A stretch of 32,456 bases of DNA from Clostridia bacterium (lineage in GTDB: Bacteria; Bacillota; Clostridia; Oscillospirales; CAG-272), in the NCBI GenBank assembly GCA_017408535.1, contig JAFQUL010000154.1, positions 1 to 32,456 on the forward strand, in the 5' to 3' direction. The notes under the pieces were generated by a model that saw only the letters and a program-made list of their open reading frames with translations, made no database searches and was not told where the DNA came from. Made by a program: the position numbers and the translations under genes. Positions 8,246 through 15,674 of this stretch are shown one piece after another. Numbering within the stretch: the first letter of the stretch is position 1; each line of letters starts with the position of its first letter.

Positions 8246-8259
8246 AGGGGGATTTTGCA

Positions 8260-8490
8260 GTGAAGTGTCCCTGGTGCGGCTCTGAAATGGAGATGGGTGT
8301 CATACAAAGTCCGAATGAGATAAGCTGGCAGAAGAAAAGCAGACTTTTCGGTAAGGCGGAGCTTCATCCCGACTCGGTCCTTCTATCGGAGCATTCATTT
8401 ATTAAGGGTTCTGCCGTGGCGGCAGGCCTGTGCAGAAATTGCCGAAAAGTAGTCATTGACTACGGCGATAATGACAATACCGAAGAATAA
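8260..8490 (+). CDS. Small zinc-ribbon protein
   Basis: This 76-residue protein has CPWC near the start (Cys3, Cys6) and CRNC near the end (Cys58, Cys61), a split zinc-ribbon. It resembles the small PF20097/DUF6487-type proteins of Gram-positive bacteria, which have no established function. The start codon is GTG, set by AAAGGGGG 8 nt upstream. It is the last gene of the run that begins at 5775 and stops just before a strong terminator. Confidence 0.75.
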   Translation: MKCPWCGSEMEMGVIQSPNEISWQKKSRLFGKAELHPDSVLLSEHSFIKGSAVAAGLCRNCRKVVIDYGDNDNTEE

Positions 8491-8496
8491 ACTAAT

Positions 8497-8530
8497 AAAA
8501 GCAGGCAGGAATACGCTCCTGCCTGTTTTT
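8497..8530. terminator. Bidirectional terminator between convergent genes
   Basis: A 14-bp stem (AAAAGCAGGCAGGA at 8497-8510 with 8517-8530, one G-U pair) has a 6-nt loop and A/T tracts on both sides. It serves the zinc-ribbon gene on the plus strand and the SLOG gene on the minus strand; the SLOG stop codon (8531-8529) overlaps its edge. Confidence 0.9.
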
Positions 8531-9026
8531 ATCTCTGTTGGTTAATAATAATGATTTCTTTTCCTCGTTTGGCGGCGTAATCCAATGCTGTTTTTGTGCC
8601 GCTTTTATTAGCTGTTAAGCTTTTTTCATCGTAATAGAAAATACAGAAGCGGCTTTTGTCAATCATTTCATAATTGCGTTTAACATATACGCCTTTTCCT
8701 GCTCCAAGTGCCTTTTCGGGATAAAAGGTATCATCGTACAGATTCAGCAGATAAGATTTATAGTCATCTCTGATAATGGGAAATTCAGCCCGTACGTAAA
8801 TTCGTTTTATGTGTGGGTGTTTTTCTTTTATTTGGGTCACAAGCTCTAAACAGAAGGTGTCAAAACGGCTTCTGCTTCCGAAAAGAAAAGTGTTTATGCT
8901 TTTCTCTGTTATCAGCCGTTCTATGGAATCGAGTAATGCTTTCTTCAATTCTTCTGACTCATTGATCGTCCTATGACCGATAAAGCAACAGGTCTCTTGT
9001 ACTCTATTGTTTATTATCCTAATCAT
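8529..9026 (-). CDS. SLOG-family (YpsA/DUF1273-like) protein
   Basis: This 165-residue protein fits the SLOG Rossmann-like fold: CCFIGHR (residues 13-18) after strand 1, FLFGSRSRFD (47-56), a middle helix-strand region, and SGTKTALDYA (142-151) followed by the final strand KEIIIIN. SLOG domains bind nucleotides or nucleotide-derived signals; the YpsA/DUF1273 group is linked to cell division in Bacillus, but many members have unknown roles. The best ATG has GAGGAG directly before it, which is unusually close; no better in-frame start exists before the conserved CCFIGHR segment. It is divergent from a ribbon-helix-helix gene and shares a control region with it. Confidence 0.75.
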   Translation of the reverse strand: MIRIINNRVQETCCFIGHRTINESEELKKALLDSIERLITEKSINTFLFGSRSRFDTFCLELVTQIKEKHPHIKRIYVRAEFPIIRDDYKSYLLNLYDDTFYPEKALGAGKGVYVKRNYEMIDKSRFCIFYYDEKSLTANKSGTKTALDYAAKRGKEIIIINQQR

Positions 9027-9041
9027 CTCCTCAAATAATTT

Positions 9042-9073
9042 AGATATACTGTGTATCTGTTTATGACATTATA
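9042..9073 (-). promoter_or_regulatory. SLOG gene promoter element and dyad
   Basis: On the minus strand an extended -10 (TGCTATAAT, hexamer 9073-9068) lies upstream of the SLOG gene; no good -35 is present, as is common for extended -10 promoters. About 10 nt downstream, around the expected start of transcription, AGATATAC-T-GTGTATCT (9042-9058) forms a dyad with one mismatch. It is well placed for repression, perhaps by the neighbouring ribbon-helix-helix protein (inference). Confidence 0.5.
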
Positions 9074-9126
9074 GCACATAACGAATCTAAAATAAATATA
9101 TGATATATTTGTTTTGGGGTGACAAT

Positions 9127-9327
9127 ATGGCTATTAAGAGTGTATCTATAAGAATTGAAGAAGAGATGCTGAACAAGATCTCTTATATTGCTGACTATGA
9201 GGGCAGAAGTGTGAACAGTCAGGTACTTGTTTTGATCAGACAAAATATCAAAGCCTTCGAGGAGGCTAACGGACCTATCGAGGGGGATATTACTCCTGCC
9301 TCTAACGTAAAGCCTACCCGTAAATAA
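9127..9327 (+). CDS. Ribbon-helix-helix (Arc/CopG-type) DNA-binding protein
   Basis: This 66-residue protein begins with a ribbon strand (KSVSIRIEEEML) followed by two helices with the turn GRSVNSQVLVLIRQNI, the Arc/MetJ/CopG pattern; such proteins bind operators as dimers through a two-strand ribbon. The C-terminal 18 residues look disordered. The ATG at 9127 is preferred because TTGGGGTGA lies 4 nt upstream; an in-frame ATG at 9100 has no SD. It is divergent from the SLOG gene by 100 bp. No toxin gene follows, so an antitoxin role is not supported. A GC-rich terminator lies 134 nt downstream. Confidence 0.75.
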   Translation: MAIKSVSIRIEEEMLNKISYIADYEGRSVNSQVLVLIRQNIKAFEEANGPIEGDITPASNVKPTRK

Positions 9328-9460
9328 TCCTACTGTGTTTTTCTAAGCCTGTTTTCAAAGCCTTTCTCATCATCCACCGGGTACGTCGGGGGAAGATTTC
9401 TGTTACGGCGGGAACTGTTCGCTGCCGACACTGCAGGCAGATTTCCGGTTACAAAAACAA

Positions 9461-9488
9461 GGCGGTGGCCGAAAATGCGGCCGCCGCC
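9461..9488. terminator. GC-rich bidirectional terminator
   Basis: GGCGGTGGCC (9461-9470) pairs with GGCCGCCGCC (9479-9488), one G-U pair, around an 8-nt loop, with AACAA on one side and TTTGTTTTT on the other. It probably ends both the ribbon-helix-helix transcript (plus) and the DUF4349 operon (minus). The rest of 9328-9541 has one more small hairpin (CTGCC/GGCAG at 9422-9440) and no gene. Confidence 0.8.
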
Positions 9489-9541
9489 TGAATTTGTTTT
9501 TATATATTTTATTCTTTTTTTGAAGGATAACTTACATAGCT

Positions 9542-10534
9542 TTATTTATTATCAGTATGTGCACTTATCATTTTCTTTGCACGCTTCTTTTTGCCGTGCT
9601 TTACTGCGGCAACTATGATTATGACGATAAGAGCAACAGCACCGAAGGGAAGAAGAACGGGCAGAGAAGCAACGATGACGATAACTGCGTTCTCAAAGAA
9701 TGCTACCACACCCTTCCAGGATGCGTTAAGTGCACTTGATATTCTCTCGCCGAAGGTAGCGTTTACCGGAGGCGTCTCAACTATCTCGGCGACCTCGGTA
9801 ATGCTTACGGTGACGGTGGAATAGGAGATAAGGGAGTCGTATTTCTTGAGAGTACCGGTGAGGTTTTCGATCTGATACATCGTCTCCTCAAGCGCGTTGT
9901 TAAGTGAAATGATATCGTCGATATACTTTGCCTCTGAGAGCAGAGCAAGAAGTCTGTCCTGCTTTGTCTTGAGGGTAGAGAGACGGGCTTCAATATCAAA
10001 ATACTCGTCGGTTATGTCTCTGTTGTTGTCAGAGCGGTCTACCACCGTACCCACAGAGGAGGTCTCGCTTATCATATCAAAATAGTTCTTGGCAGGTATT
10101 CTGATGGTGTAATTTGCGCTTCTGGTGCGGTATTTGCTCTCGTCACCGCTGTATACTCTTGAGGATTCCACGTATCCGCCGAACTTTGCGATAAGGGCAT
10201 CAAGCTTGGCACAGGACTCGGTAAAATTCTTGGTGTTTATCGAAAATGAAGATGAGAAGATCACCTTACGTCCGCCTGTGTCCGGGAGGCTCGAGTCAGT
10301 TGTACCGGAAGTACCGGTGGAGGTATTTACGTCATCAAATACACCCTCATAATCATAGTCAAGCTCAGGCTCGTACTTTTCTGAAGGTGCCATATTGTCA
10401 GCGCTTACCGACTCCTCGGAGTATCCTCCGCCAAAGTATCTGTCTGTTGCCTTATGGCTTGTAGCACTGCAGGATGCAAGGGACAGGACGAATATTACTA
10501 AAAGAACAACCGATATTATTTTTCTTGTTTTCAT
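9542..10534 (-). CDS. DUF4349-domain lipoprotein
   Basis: This 330-residue protein has a lipoprotein signal (hydrophobic residues 6-20, lipobox LASC with Cys22), an acidic low-complexity linker (residues about 25-80), then a DUF4349 domain with its typical strand-helix start (KVIFSSSFSINTKNF), a helical coiled-coil section (EARLSTLKTKQDRLLALL, ALEETMYQIENL), and finally one membrane segment near the C-terminus followed by a Lys/Arg-rich tail. It should be anchored at both ends on the cell surface. The function of DUF4349 is unknown. The ATG at 10534 is chosen because it starts the signal peptide and has AAAGG upstream; an in-frame ATG at 10591 would add 19 charged residues before it. It is the last gene of the trpS-TagO cluster. 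Confidence 0.85.
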   Translation of the reverse strand: MKTRKIISVVLLVIFVLSLASCSATSHKATDRYFGGGYSEESVSADNMAPSEKYEPELDYDYEGVFDDVNTSTGTSGTTDSSLPDTGGRKVIFSSSFSINTKNFTESCAKLDALIAKFGGYVESSRVYSGDESKYRTRSANYTIRIPAKNYFDMISETSSVGTVVDRSDNNRDITDEYFDIEARLSTLKTKQDRLLALLSEAKYIDDIISLNNALEETMYQIENLTGTLKKYDSLISYSTVTVSITEVAEIVETPPVNATFGERISSALNASWKGVVAFFENAVIVIVASLPVLLPFGAVALIVIIIVAAVKHGKKKRAKKMISAHTDNK

Positions 10535-10621
10535 TAAAAAAGACCGCCTTTCTTTCTTCTTTTGAAGAGTTAGACGGTCATTTTTATTCATTTGTTCCCG
10601 CAGATCAAAAAAATCCGAAAA

Positions 10622-11764
10622 TTATTTTTCTTCCCAGCCGGATTTCTCCATCTCTTTGTGGATCTTTTCCTCTGCTTCCTTATAGCTTGCAAATCCGTTG
10701 CCGGTTGCTCTTGTGTCAGAGTTTTCAAGTCCGGTCAGAGAACGTGTGACGGGATTTTTAAGAAGTTTGAATATAATGAAGAATATTATTAAAGTAACTA
10801 TTACCACAAAACCCGCTCTGTAGAGATTCTCGTCGGTAAAGAGTATTGCCGAGATGCCGAGAATACCGCATATTGCGTAGAGGATACGCACGCTCTGCTT
10901 GTGTCCGAAGCCCATATCCACCAGCTTGTGGTGAAGATGGCCGCGGTCAGCGGAGAAGGGACTCTTGCCGTGTAAGATGCGGCGGGTGAATGCCAGTACA
11001 GTGTCAAAAAGAGGAAGTCCGAATATCGAAAGAGGAATGATAAAGGACAAGACTGCGTGGAGCTTGAATATTCCGCTTATTGACAGTATCGAGAAGGTAT
11101 AGCCCAAGAACAGTGCACCGGCGTCACCCATAAATATTTTTGCGGGGTTTGCGTTAAATGGGAAGAAGCCGAGGCAGGTGCCTGCTACTATTGCAGTCAG
11201 AAGTGCGTACTGAGGCTCTGCAAAAAGCAGTGTGACAGTAAAGAGAGATATCGAGCAGATAGCGGATACGCCGCAGGCAAGTCCGTCAAGACCGTCAATG
11301 AGGTTTATCGCATTGGTCAGACCGACTATCCACAGCACGGTTATCGGAATTGCCAGATACCCCAGCTCAACGTGTATACCGAAGAAGTTGATATGCCGTA
11401 TAACAATATCCTGTGAGATAGCTATGCCGGCTGCGGCTATCTGCACCAGCAGCTTCAGCCACGCATTTATACCGCGGCAATCGTCAAGGATACCGATGAG
11501 GACCAGAAGTCCTCCGCCCGCCCAGATAGCGATCATTGTATTGTTTACGGGACAGAACACCACAGTAGTCAAAAGGAATGCAATAAATATGGCAAGTCCG
11601 CCGATCCTGGGTGTGGGCTTCTTGTGCATACGGCGGTTGTCCTTTGGAACGTCGATAGCACCGATCTTATATGCAAGCACACGGACTATAGGGGTAAGAG
11701 TAAATGTCAGAAGTCCGGCGCAGAGAACGGCGGCTATCCCGAATATCAAGCTTTGGTAAGCCAT
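10622..11764 (-). CDS. TagO/WecA-like undecaprenyl-phosphate sugar-1-phosphate transferase
   Basis: This 380-residue polytopic membrane protein belongs to the MraY/WecA family, which moves a sugar-1-phosphate (typically GlcNAc-1-P) from a UDP-sugar to undecaprenyl phosphate at the start of teichoic acid or surface polysaccharide synthesis. The diagnostic motifs are DNRRMHKKPTPRIGG (residues 42-56), the catalytic-type DD pair (94-95), NLIDGLDG (154-161), GDAG (213-216) and the His-rich loop DRGHLHHKL (273-281); this last one points to WecA/TagO rather than MraY. About ten membrane helices are visible. The ATG has AAGGAG 8 nt upstream, which overlaps the trpS stop, so translation is probably coupled to trpS. 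Confidence 0.9.
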   Translation of the reverse strand: MAYQSLIFGIAAVLCAGLLTFTLTPIVRVLAYKIGAIDVPKDNRRMHKKPTPRIGGLAIFIAFLLTTVVFCPVNNTMIAIWAGGGLLVLIGILDDCRGINAWLKLLVQIAAAGIAISQDIVIRHINFFGIHVELGYLAIPITVLWIVGLTNAINLIDGLDGLACGVSAICSISLFTVTLLFAEPQYALLTAIVAGTCLGFFPFNANPAKIFMGDAGALFLGYTFSILSISGIFKLHAVLSFIIPLSIFGLPLFDTVLAFTRRILHGKSPFSADRGHLHHKLVDMGFGHKQSVRILYAICGILGISAILFTDENLYRAGFVVIVTLIIFFIIFKLLKNPVTRSLTGLENSDTRATGNGFASYKEAEEKIHKEMEKSGWEEK

Positions 11765-11776
11765 TTTTTCGTCTCC

Positions 11777-12772
11777 TTAAATAACGAATCCAACCTTGCG
11801 TTTTACTTTTGATAATGTTTTGCGTGCACAGTAGGATGCTTCCTCTGCACCCTGCTTCATAACAGATTCAAGATATGCCTTGTCAGAGGAAAGCTCAGCA
11901 AATTTTGCCTGGACGGGAGCAAGTGCATCAGCACACGCTTCACCGACTGCTTCCTTGAACTGACCGTAGCCCATGCCCGCAAACTCACGCTCGATCTCGG
12001 GGATGGACTTGTCGGTAAATGCACTGTATATGGTGATAAGATTGTTTATACCGTCCTTACCGTCAGCGAACTTGATCTCAGAGCCGCTGTCGGTTACCGC
12101 TCTCTTGAATTTACGCATAATAGCGTCCTTTGAGTCAAGGATGCGGACTACCGCATTCTCATTTTCATCGGATTTGCTCATCTTCTTCTCCGGCTCGGCA
12201 AGAGACATTATCTTCTTTCCGGTCTCGGGGATATAGGGTTCAGGAACAACGAAGGTATCGCTGTATACGGAGTTGAAGCGCATTGCAATGTCACGTGCAA
12301 GCTCAACGTGCTGCTTCTGGTCAACACCTACCGGAACAAGCTCTGTCTGATACAGGAGTATGTCCGCCGCCATAAGAACGGGATAGGTAAAGAGACCTGC
12401 GTTGATGTTCTGTGCGTTTTTCGCACTCTTGTCCTTGAACTGAGTCATTCTTGACAGCTCACCGAACATAGTGTAGCAGTCCAGCATCCAGCCCAGCTCT
12501 GCGTGAGCAGGAACGTGGCTCTGAACGAATACAGTGTTCTTCTGAGGATCAAGACCGCAGGCAAGATAAAGCGCCAGGGTCTCATAGGTGCGGCGGCGAA
12601 GCTCTGCGGGGTTCTGTCTTACAGTGATGGCATGAAGGTCCACTACACAGTAGAAGCACTTGTATTCATCAGAGAACTTACCGAAGTTGCGGATCGCGCC
12701 GAGATAGTTACCGATAGTAAGGTTTCCCGAGGGCTGTACACCCGAGAATATTACTTTCTTGTCGTTAAACAT
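11777..12772 (-). CDS. trpS: Tryptophanyl-tRNA synthetase
   Basis: This 331-residue class I aminoacyl-tRNA synthetase charges tRNA-Trp. The HIGH-equivalent is TIGNY (residues 19-23) after FSGVQPSG, and KMSKS is at 197-201. The tryptophan-binding region (LMAADILLYQ) and the C-terminal helical domain are complete, at the usual length. The ATG is preceded by AAAGGAAAG. Only 55 nt separate it from the aminotransferase gene, and that gap holds a TATAAT on the minus strand (12798-12793) without a good -35. There is no room for a T-box leader, which often controls synthetase genes in Firmicutes. Confidence 0.97.
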   Translation of the reverse strand: MFNDKKVIFSGVQPSGNLTIGNYLGAIRNFGKFSDEYKCFYCVVDLHAITVRQNPAELRRRTYETLALYLACGLDPQKNTVFVQSHVPAHAELGWMLDCYTMFGELSRMTQFKDKSAKNAQNINAGLFTYPVLMAADILLYQTELVPVGVDQKQHVELARDIAMRFNSVYSDTFVVPEPYIPETGKKIMSLAEPEKKMSKSDENENAVVRILDSKDAIMRKFKRAVTDSGSEIKFADGKDGINNLITIYSAFTDKSIPEIEREFAGMGYGQFKEAVGEACADALAPVQAKFAELSSDKAYLESVMKQGAEEASYCARKTLSKVKRKVGFVI

Positions 12773-12827
12773 GATTAAAAGCTTTCCTTTATATTATATA
12801 TTGCGTATTATTGCCGTAAGTTATGTA

Positions 12828-14003
12828 TCAGAGACTGCGCTTAAGTGCCTTGATACCCTCTACGATCTGCTCCTCTGAGGGAGTAGCGTAGGTGATACGG
12901 AAGGAGTCGGAGGGAGCCTCGGTGTCAGCATTGAATGCAGTGCCGGGAACAACGGCTACCTTGTTGGCAAGAGCTCTCTTAACGTAGTCGGAGAGATCAA
13001 CACCCTCGGGAAGGGTACACCATACGAAGAGACCGCCCTCGGGACGGGTGAACTTGATGATTCCGCCAAGCTCGCTTTCAAGCGTGTCGAGCATAAGTCC
13101 GCACTTTCTGCGGTAGAGAGCACGGATGCCCTCAATGTGCTCATCAAGGTCATAGTCGGTGATAAATCTGTGGCAGAGCATCTGGAAGAATACGTTGGTG
13201 TGAACGTCTTCAACCTGCTTTGCGACTACCATCTTCTGAACAATGGCATCGGGAGCGCAAACGTAGCCCACACGCATACCTGCTGAAAGGATCTTTGAGA
13301 AGGAGGAGCAGTAGATAACGATTCCGTCCTCGTCAAAGGATTTGATGGTGGGAATCTCCTCTCCGGCAAAGCGAAGCTCGCCGTAGGGGTTATCCTCAAG
13401 AATAACGAGACCGTTCTTCTTTGCTATCTCGTATACCGCACGGCGCTTTGCCTCGGTGGTGGTGATGCCGGCGGGATTCTGGAAGGTGGGGATCAGGTAA
13501 AGGAGCTTTGCCTTGGGGTTAGCTTTTATAGCCGCCTCAAGAGCTTCTACGTTGATGCCGTCATCCTCAAGGGGAACGCCGACGGTGTTCACACCGTTGG
13601 AACGGAATGCGTTGAGAGCACCGATGAAGGAGGGGTTCTCAACGAGAACGGTGTCCCCCTCGTTGCACAGTACCTTGCAGGCAAGCTCAATGCCCTGCTG
13701 ACCGCCGGTCACAACGATGGTATTGTCAAAGTCACGGCCAATGCCGAACTTGTTTTTAAGTCTCGCTTTGATATCCTCTCTGAGTGCGGGATACCCCTCG
13801 GTGATTCCGTACTGAAGTGCGGTGATCGCCTCGTTTGCAAAAATGTCTGCGGATATCTTTGCCATAGCCTCGGTAGGGAAGGACTCGGGAGCGGGGTTGC
13901 CTGCCGCAAAGGAGATTATACTGGGATCGGACAGGCTCTTGAATATCTCTCTTATAGCGGAAGGCTTAAGAGAACGCATTTTATCAGAAATATTATACTC
14001 CAT
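12828..14003 (-). CDS. PLP-dependent class I/II aminotransferase
   Basis: This 391-residue fold-type I aminotransferase resembles the 2-aminoadipate/aromatic (LysN/Aro8-like) group that is also fused to MocR regulators. Lys237 in SSFSKILSAG should form the Schiff base; Asn176 (FQNP), Asp204 and Tyr207 (EDNPYGE) contact PLP, and an Arg in SFRITYA should bind the substrate carboxylate. The N-terminal ISFAAGNPAPESFP pattern is typical of this group. It lacks a DNA-binding domain. The exact amino acid substrate cannot be read from sequence. The ATG has GGAG 13 nt upstream, a loose fit. It is the first gene of a minus-strand cluster with trpS. Confidence 0.9.
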   Translation of the reverse strand: MEYNISDKMRSLKPSAIREIFKSLSDPSIISFAAGNPAPESFPTEAMAKISADIFANEAITALQYGITEGYPALREDIKARLKNKFGIGRDFDNTIVVTGGQQGIELACKVLCNEGDTVLVENPSFIGALNAFRSNGVNTVGVPLEDDGINVEALEAAIKANPKAKLLYLIPTFQNPAGITTTEAKRRAVYEIAKKNGLVILEDNPYGELRFAGEEIPTIKSFDEDGIVIYCSSFSKILSAGMRVGYVCAPDAIVQKMVVAKQVEDVHTNVFFQMLCHRFITDYDLDEHIEGIRALYRRKCGLMLDTLESELGGIIKFTRPEGGLFVWCTLPEGVDLSDYVKRALANKVAVVPGTAFNADTEAPSDSFRITYATPSEEQIVEGIKALKRSL

Positions 14004-14044
14004 TTTTCTTATTCATCTCCGAAAATAAATAGTAATACCTACTC

Positions 14045-14073
14045 ATTCTACCACAATTTACAGCAAAATACAA
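14045..14073 (-). promoter_or_regulatory. Promoter of the aminotransferase-trpS cluster
   Basis: On the minus strand TTGTAT (14073-14068) and TAGAAT (14050-14045) are spaced by 17 bp, and TGG directly before the -10 makes it an extended -10. It lies about 40 nt upstream of the aminotransferase ATG. Confidence 0.65.
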
Positions 14074-14289
14074 TACCTACGGCGGCAAAGGACGGTTTTT
14101 TTCTTCATTTATATTATATATATACTCTATTACGGAATAATTCTTTATAACCACACCGGGAATTGCGGAAACGGTATCGAGAGGGGGGAAAGAAAGGCAT
14201 AAAAAGTGTTGTGCAATATATACAATGAATAATGCGAAAAATCAGCATATTTTCTACATAAATCTTTTGGTCGAAATACTCAAAAACAC
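14074..14289. other. AT-rich intergenic stretch between divergent promoters
   Basis: This is the upstream half of the 595-bp gap between the aminotransferase and rpsJ. It contains a T run, an alternating TATATA stretch near 14110-14130 and a purine-rich block near 14180-14195 (GAGAGGGGGGAAAG). I see no supported gene or clear repeat. The AT-rich part just upstream of the S10 promoter could act as an UP element (inference). Confidence 0.5.
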
Positions 14290-14318
14290 TTGAAATACAG
14301 GAAAATGTGTGATAAAAT
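14290..14318 (+). promoter_or_regulatory. Main promoter of the S10-spc-alpha operon
   Basis: TTGAAA (14290-14295) and TAAAAT (14313-14318) are spaced by exactly 17 bp, with TGTG in front of the -10. It is the best promoter in the 595-bp gap upstream of rpsJ and A-rich sequence lies directly upstream. Transcription from it would begin near 14325, giving a leader of about 270 nt. Confidence 0.8.
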
Positions 14319-14598
14319 AGTAGAGCTTGATATGCGTAGAAGCGGAAGGTGGCCGCCTTTGAGCGGGGAATTTCCGTGGAGTATGTCCGATATTTTAACC
14401 GGGCGACACAAGATAAGTACTCGACTTATGACTTCCCGGGGTTTCTGCGGATTTATGCTGGATCTGCGGAATCCGGATTTTTATAAGGGAACGCACGAAA
14501 CGCGCGGAACGGTGTACAAGGTGTCCCGCCCCCTAATATCAAGCGCGTCCGTACCTTATATAGGGCGGACGAAGAAATCAGAACAGGAGGCAAAACAC
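14319..14598 (+). promoter_or_regulatory. Long structured leader of the S10 operon
   Basis: The leader can form a strong late stem, GTCCCGCCC (14523-14531) with GGGCGGAC (14563-14570), one bulged C, that ends 14 nt before the rpsJ SD (AGGAGG, 14585-14590). An alternative hairpin GTCCG (14547-14551) with CGGAC (14566-14570) uses the same 3' strand, so the two exclude each other. A smaller hairpin GGAT/ATCC lies near 14459-14475. No U tract follows, so control by terminator is unlikely. Binding by L4, as in Enterobacteria, is possible but the known L4 leader is not recognisable here. Confidence 0.45.
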
Positions 14599-14910
14599 AT
14601 GGCAGTCAAGGAGAAAATCAGAGTTAGACTTAAGAGCTACGATCACACCTTGATCGACGCTGCAGCAGCTAAGATAGTTGACGCAGCTAAGAGAAACGGT
14701 GCGACTGTATCCGGTCCTATTCCGCTCCCCACTGAGAAGGAGATCATCACCATTCTTCGTGCGGTGCACAAGTATAAGGACAGCCGCGAGCAGTTCGAGA
14801 CTCGTACTCACAAGCGTCTGATCGACATCATCAAGCCTTCCCAGAAAGTCGTTGAGGCTCTCATGGGACTTGAGATCCCCGCCGGCGTTGATATGGAAGT
14901 TAAGCTTTAA
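14599..14910 (+). CDS. rpsJ: 30S ribosomal protein S10
   Basis: This 103-residue protein is S10 of the small-subunit head, which in its NusE role also joins NusB and NusG in antitermination. The conserved pattern is complete: IRVRLKSYDHTLID, GPIPLPTEKE, the loop residues EQFETRTHKRLIDI and the end EIPAGVDMEVKL. The ATG at 14599 follows AGGAGG by 8 nt and matches the family start. The frame stays open for another 103 codons upstream to a TTG at 14290, but that TTG is part of the promoter -35, so the extension is chance. It is the first gene of the operon. Confidence 0.98.
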   Translation: MAVKEKIRVRLKSYDHTLIDAAAAKIVDAAKRNGATVSGPIPLPTEKEIITILRAVHKYKDSREQFETRTHKRLIDIIKPSQKVVEALMGLEIPAGVDMEVKL

Positions 14911-14936
14911 TATCACAGCGGCAAGCAATTGATCTA

Positions 14937-14987
14937 AACCGAAGGTTCGGTTCCGATCGGTCAAGTTGGCGTAATCGGTTCTCCGAT
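14937..14987 (+). promoter_or_regulatory. Hairpins in the rpsJ-rplC gap
   Basis: The 116-nt gap between rpsJ and rplC holds AACCGA-AGGT-TCGGTT (14937-14952) and ATCGG-TTCT-CCGAT (14974-14987), with the palindrome CCGATCGG between them. CGG/CCG repeats allow alternative pairings. There is no U tract. The usual spacing in this operon is 14-22 nt, so the gap is unusual. Confidence 0.5.
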
Positions 14988-15026
14988 AATTCACATACGT
15001 CAACCAATAACCAATAGGAGGAAAAA

Positions 15027-15656
15027 ATGAAAAAAGGCATCATCGGTAAGAAGATCGGTATGACACAGATTTTCGACGAAGTCGGAAACGTCATCCCGGT
15101 TACCGTCATTGAAGCCGGCCCCTGCGTAGTAGCGCAGAAGAAGACCGTTGAGAGCGATGGCTACGACGCGGTTCAGCTCGGTTTCATGGACACAAAGGAA
15201 AAGAACATTTCCAAGGCAGAGAACGGCCACTTTAAGAAAGCAGGCATTACTGCAAAGAGACACCTTAAGGAGTTCCGTCTTGAGGACATCTCCGGAGTTA
15301 ACGTAGGCGACATCATATCTGTCGAAACCTTCGCCGCAGGCGAGAAGGTCGACGTTACCGGTATGACTAAGGGCCACGGCTACACCGGTGCGATCAAGAG
15401 ATGGAATCTTCACAAGCTTCCGGCTACTCACGGTGTCGGACCCATCCATCGTCAGTCAGGTTCTATGGGCGTTATCGACCCTGCGAGAATCTTCAAGAAC
15501 AAGAAGATGGCAGGACAGTACGGTAACGAACAGGTAACCGTTCTCAACTTAGATGTAGTAAAGATTGACGCGGAGAAGAACATTATCGCTATCAAGGGCG
15601 CTGTTCCCGGTGCTCGCGGCGGTATCGTATTCATTCGCGACAGTGTAAAAGCATAA
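15027..15656 (+). CDS. rplC: 50S ribosomal protein L3
   Basis: This 209-residue protein is L3, an early 23S rRNA binder whose loop reaches the peptidyl transferase centre. The start KKGIIGKKIGMTQIFDE and the core MTKGHGYTGAIKRWN are typical. In the central loop the more common GSKFHR-like segment is replaced by ATHGVGPIHRQSGSMG, a variant I associate with some Clostridia. AGGAGG lies 5 nt upstream of the ATG. It follows rpsJ after a long structured gap and precedes rplD by 18 nt. Confidence 0.98.
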   Translation: MKKGIIGKKIGMTQIFDEVGNVIPVTVIEAGPCVVAQKKTVESDGYDAVQLGFMDTKEKNISKAENGHFKKAGITAKRHLKEFRLEDISGVNVGDIISVETFAAGEKVDVTGMTKGHGYTGAIKRWNLHKLPATHGVGPIHRQSGSMGVIDPARIFKNKKMAGQYGNEQVTVLNLDVVKIDAEKNIIAIKGAVPGARGGIVFIRDSVKA

Positions 15657-15674
15657 GCGGGAGGAGGAAAGACA

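Noticed and set aside
9127..9327. RHH protein as antitoxin of a toxin-antitoxin pair
   Set aside because: No small toxin-like gene follows or precedes it in the same direction; the neighbour is a SLOG protein on the other strand.
14225..14293. A 22-codon frame starting ATG AAT AAT GCG
   Set aside because: It has no SD at a useful distance and its end runs into the S10 promoter; it is probably chance.
14290..14598. In-frame upstream extension of rpsJ by 103 codons
   Set aside because: The TTG at its start is the -35 of the promoter, no SD precedes it, and S10 homologues start at 14599 with AGGAGG in place.
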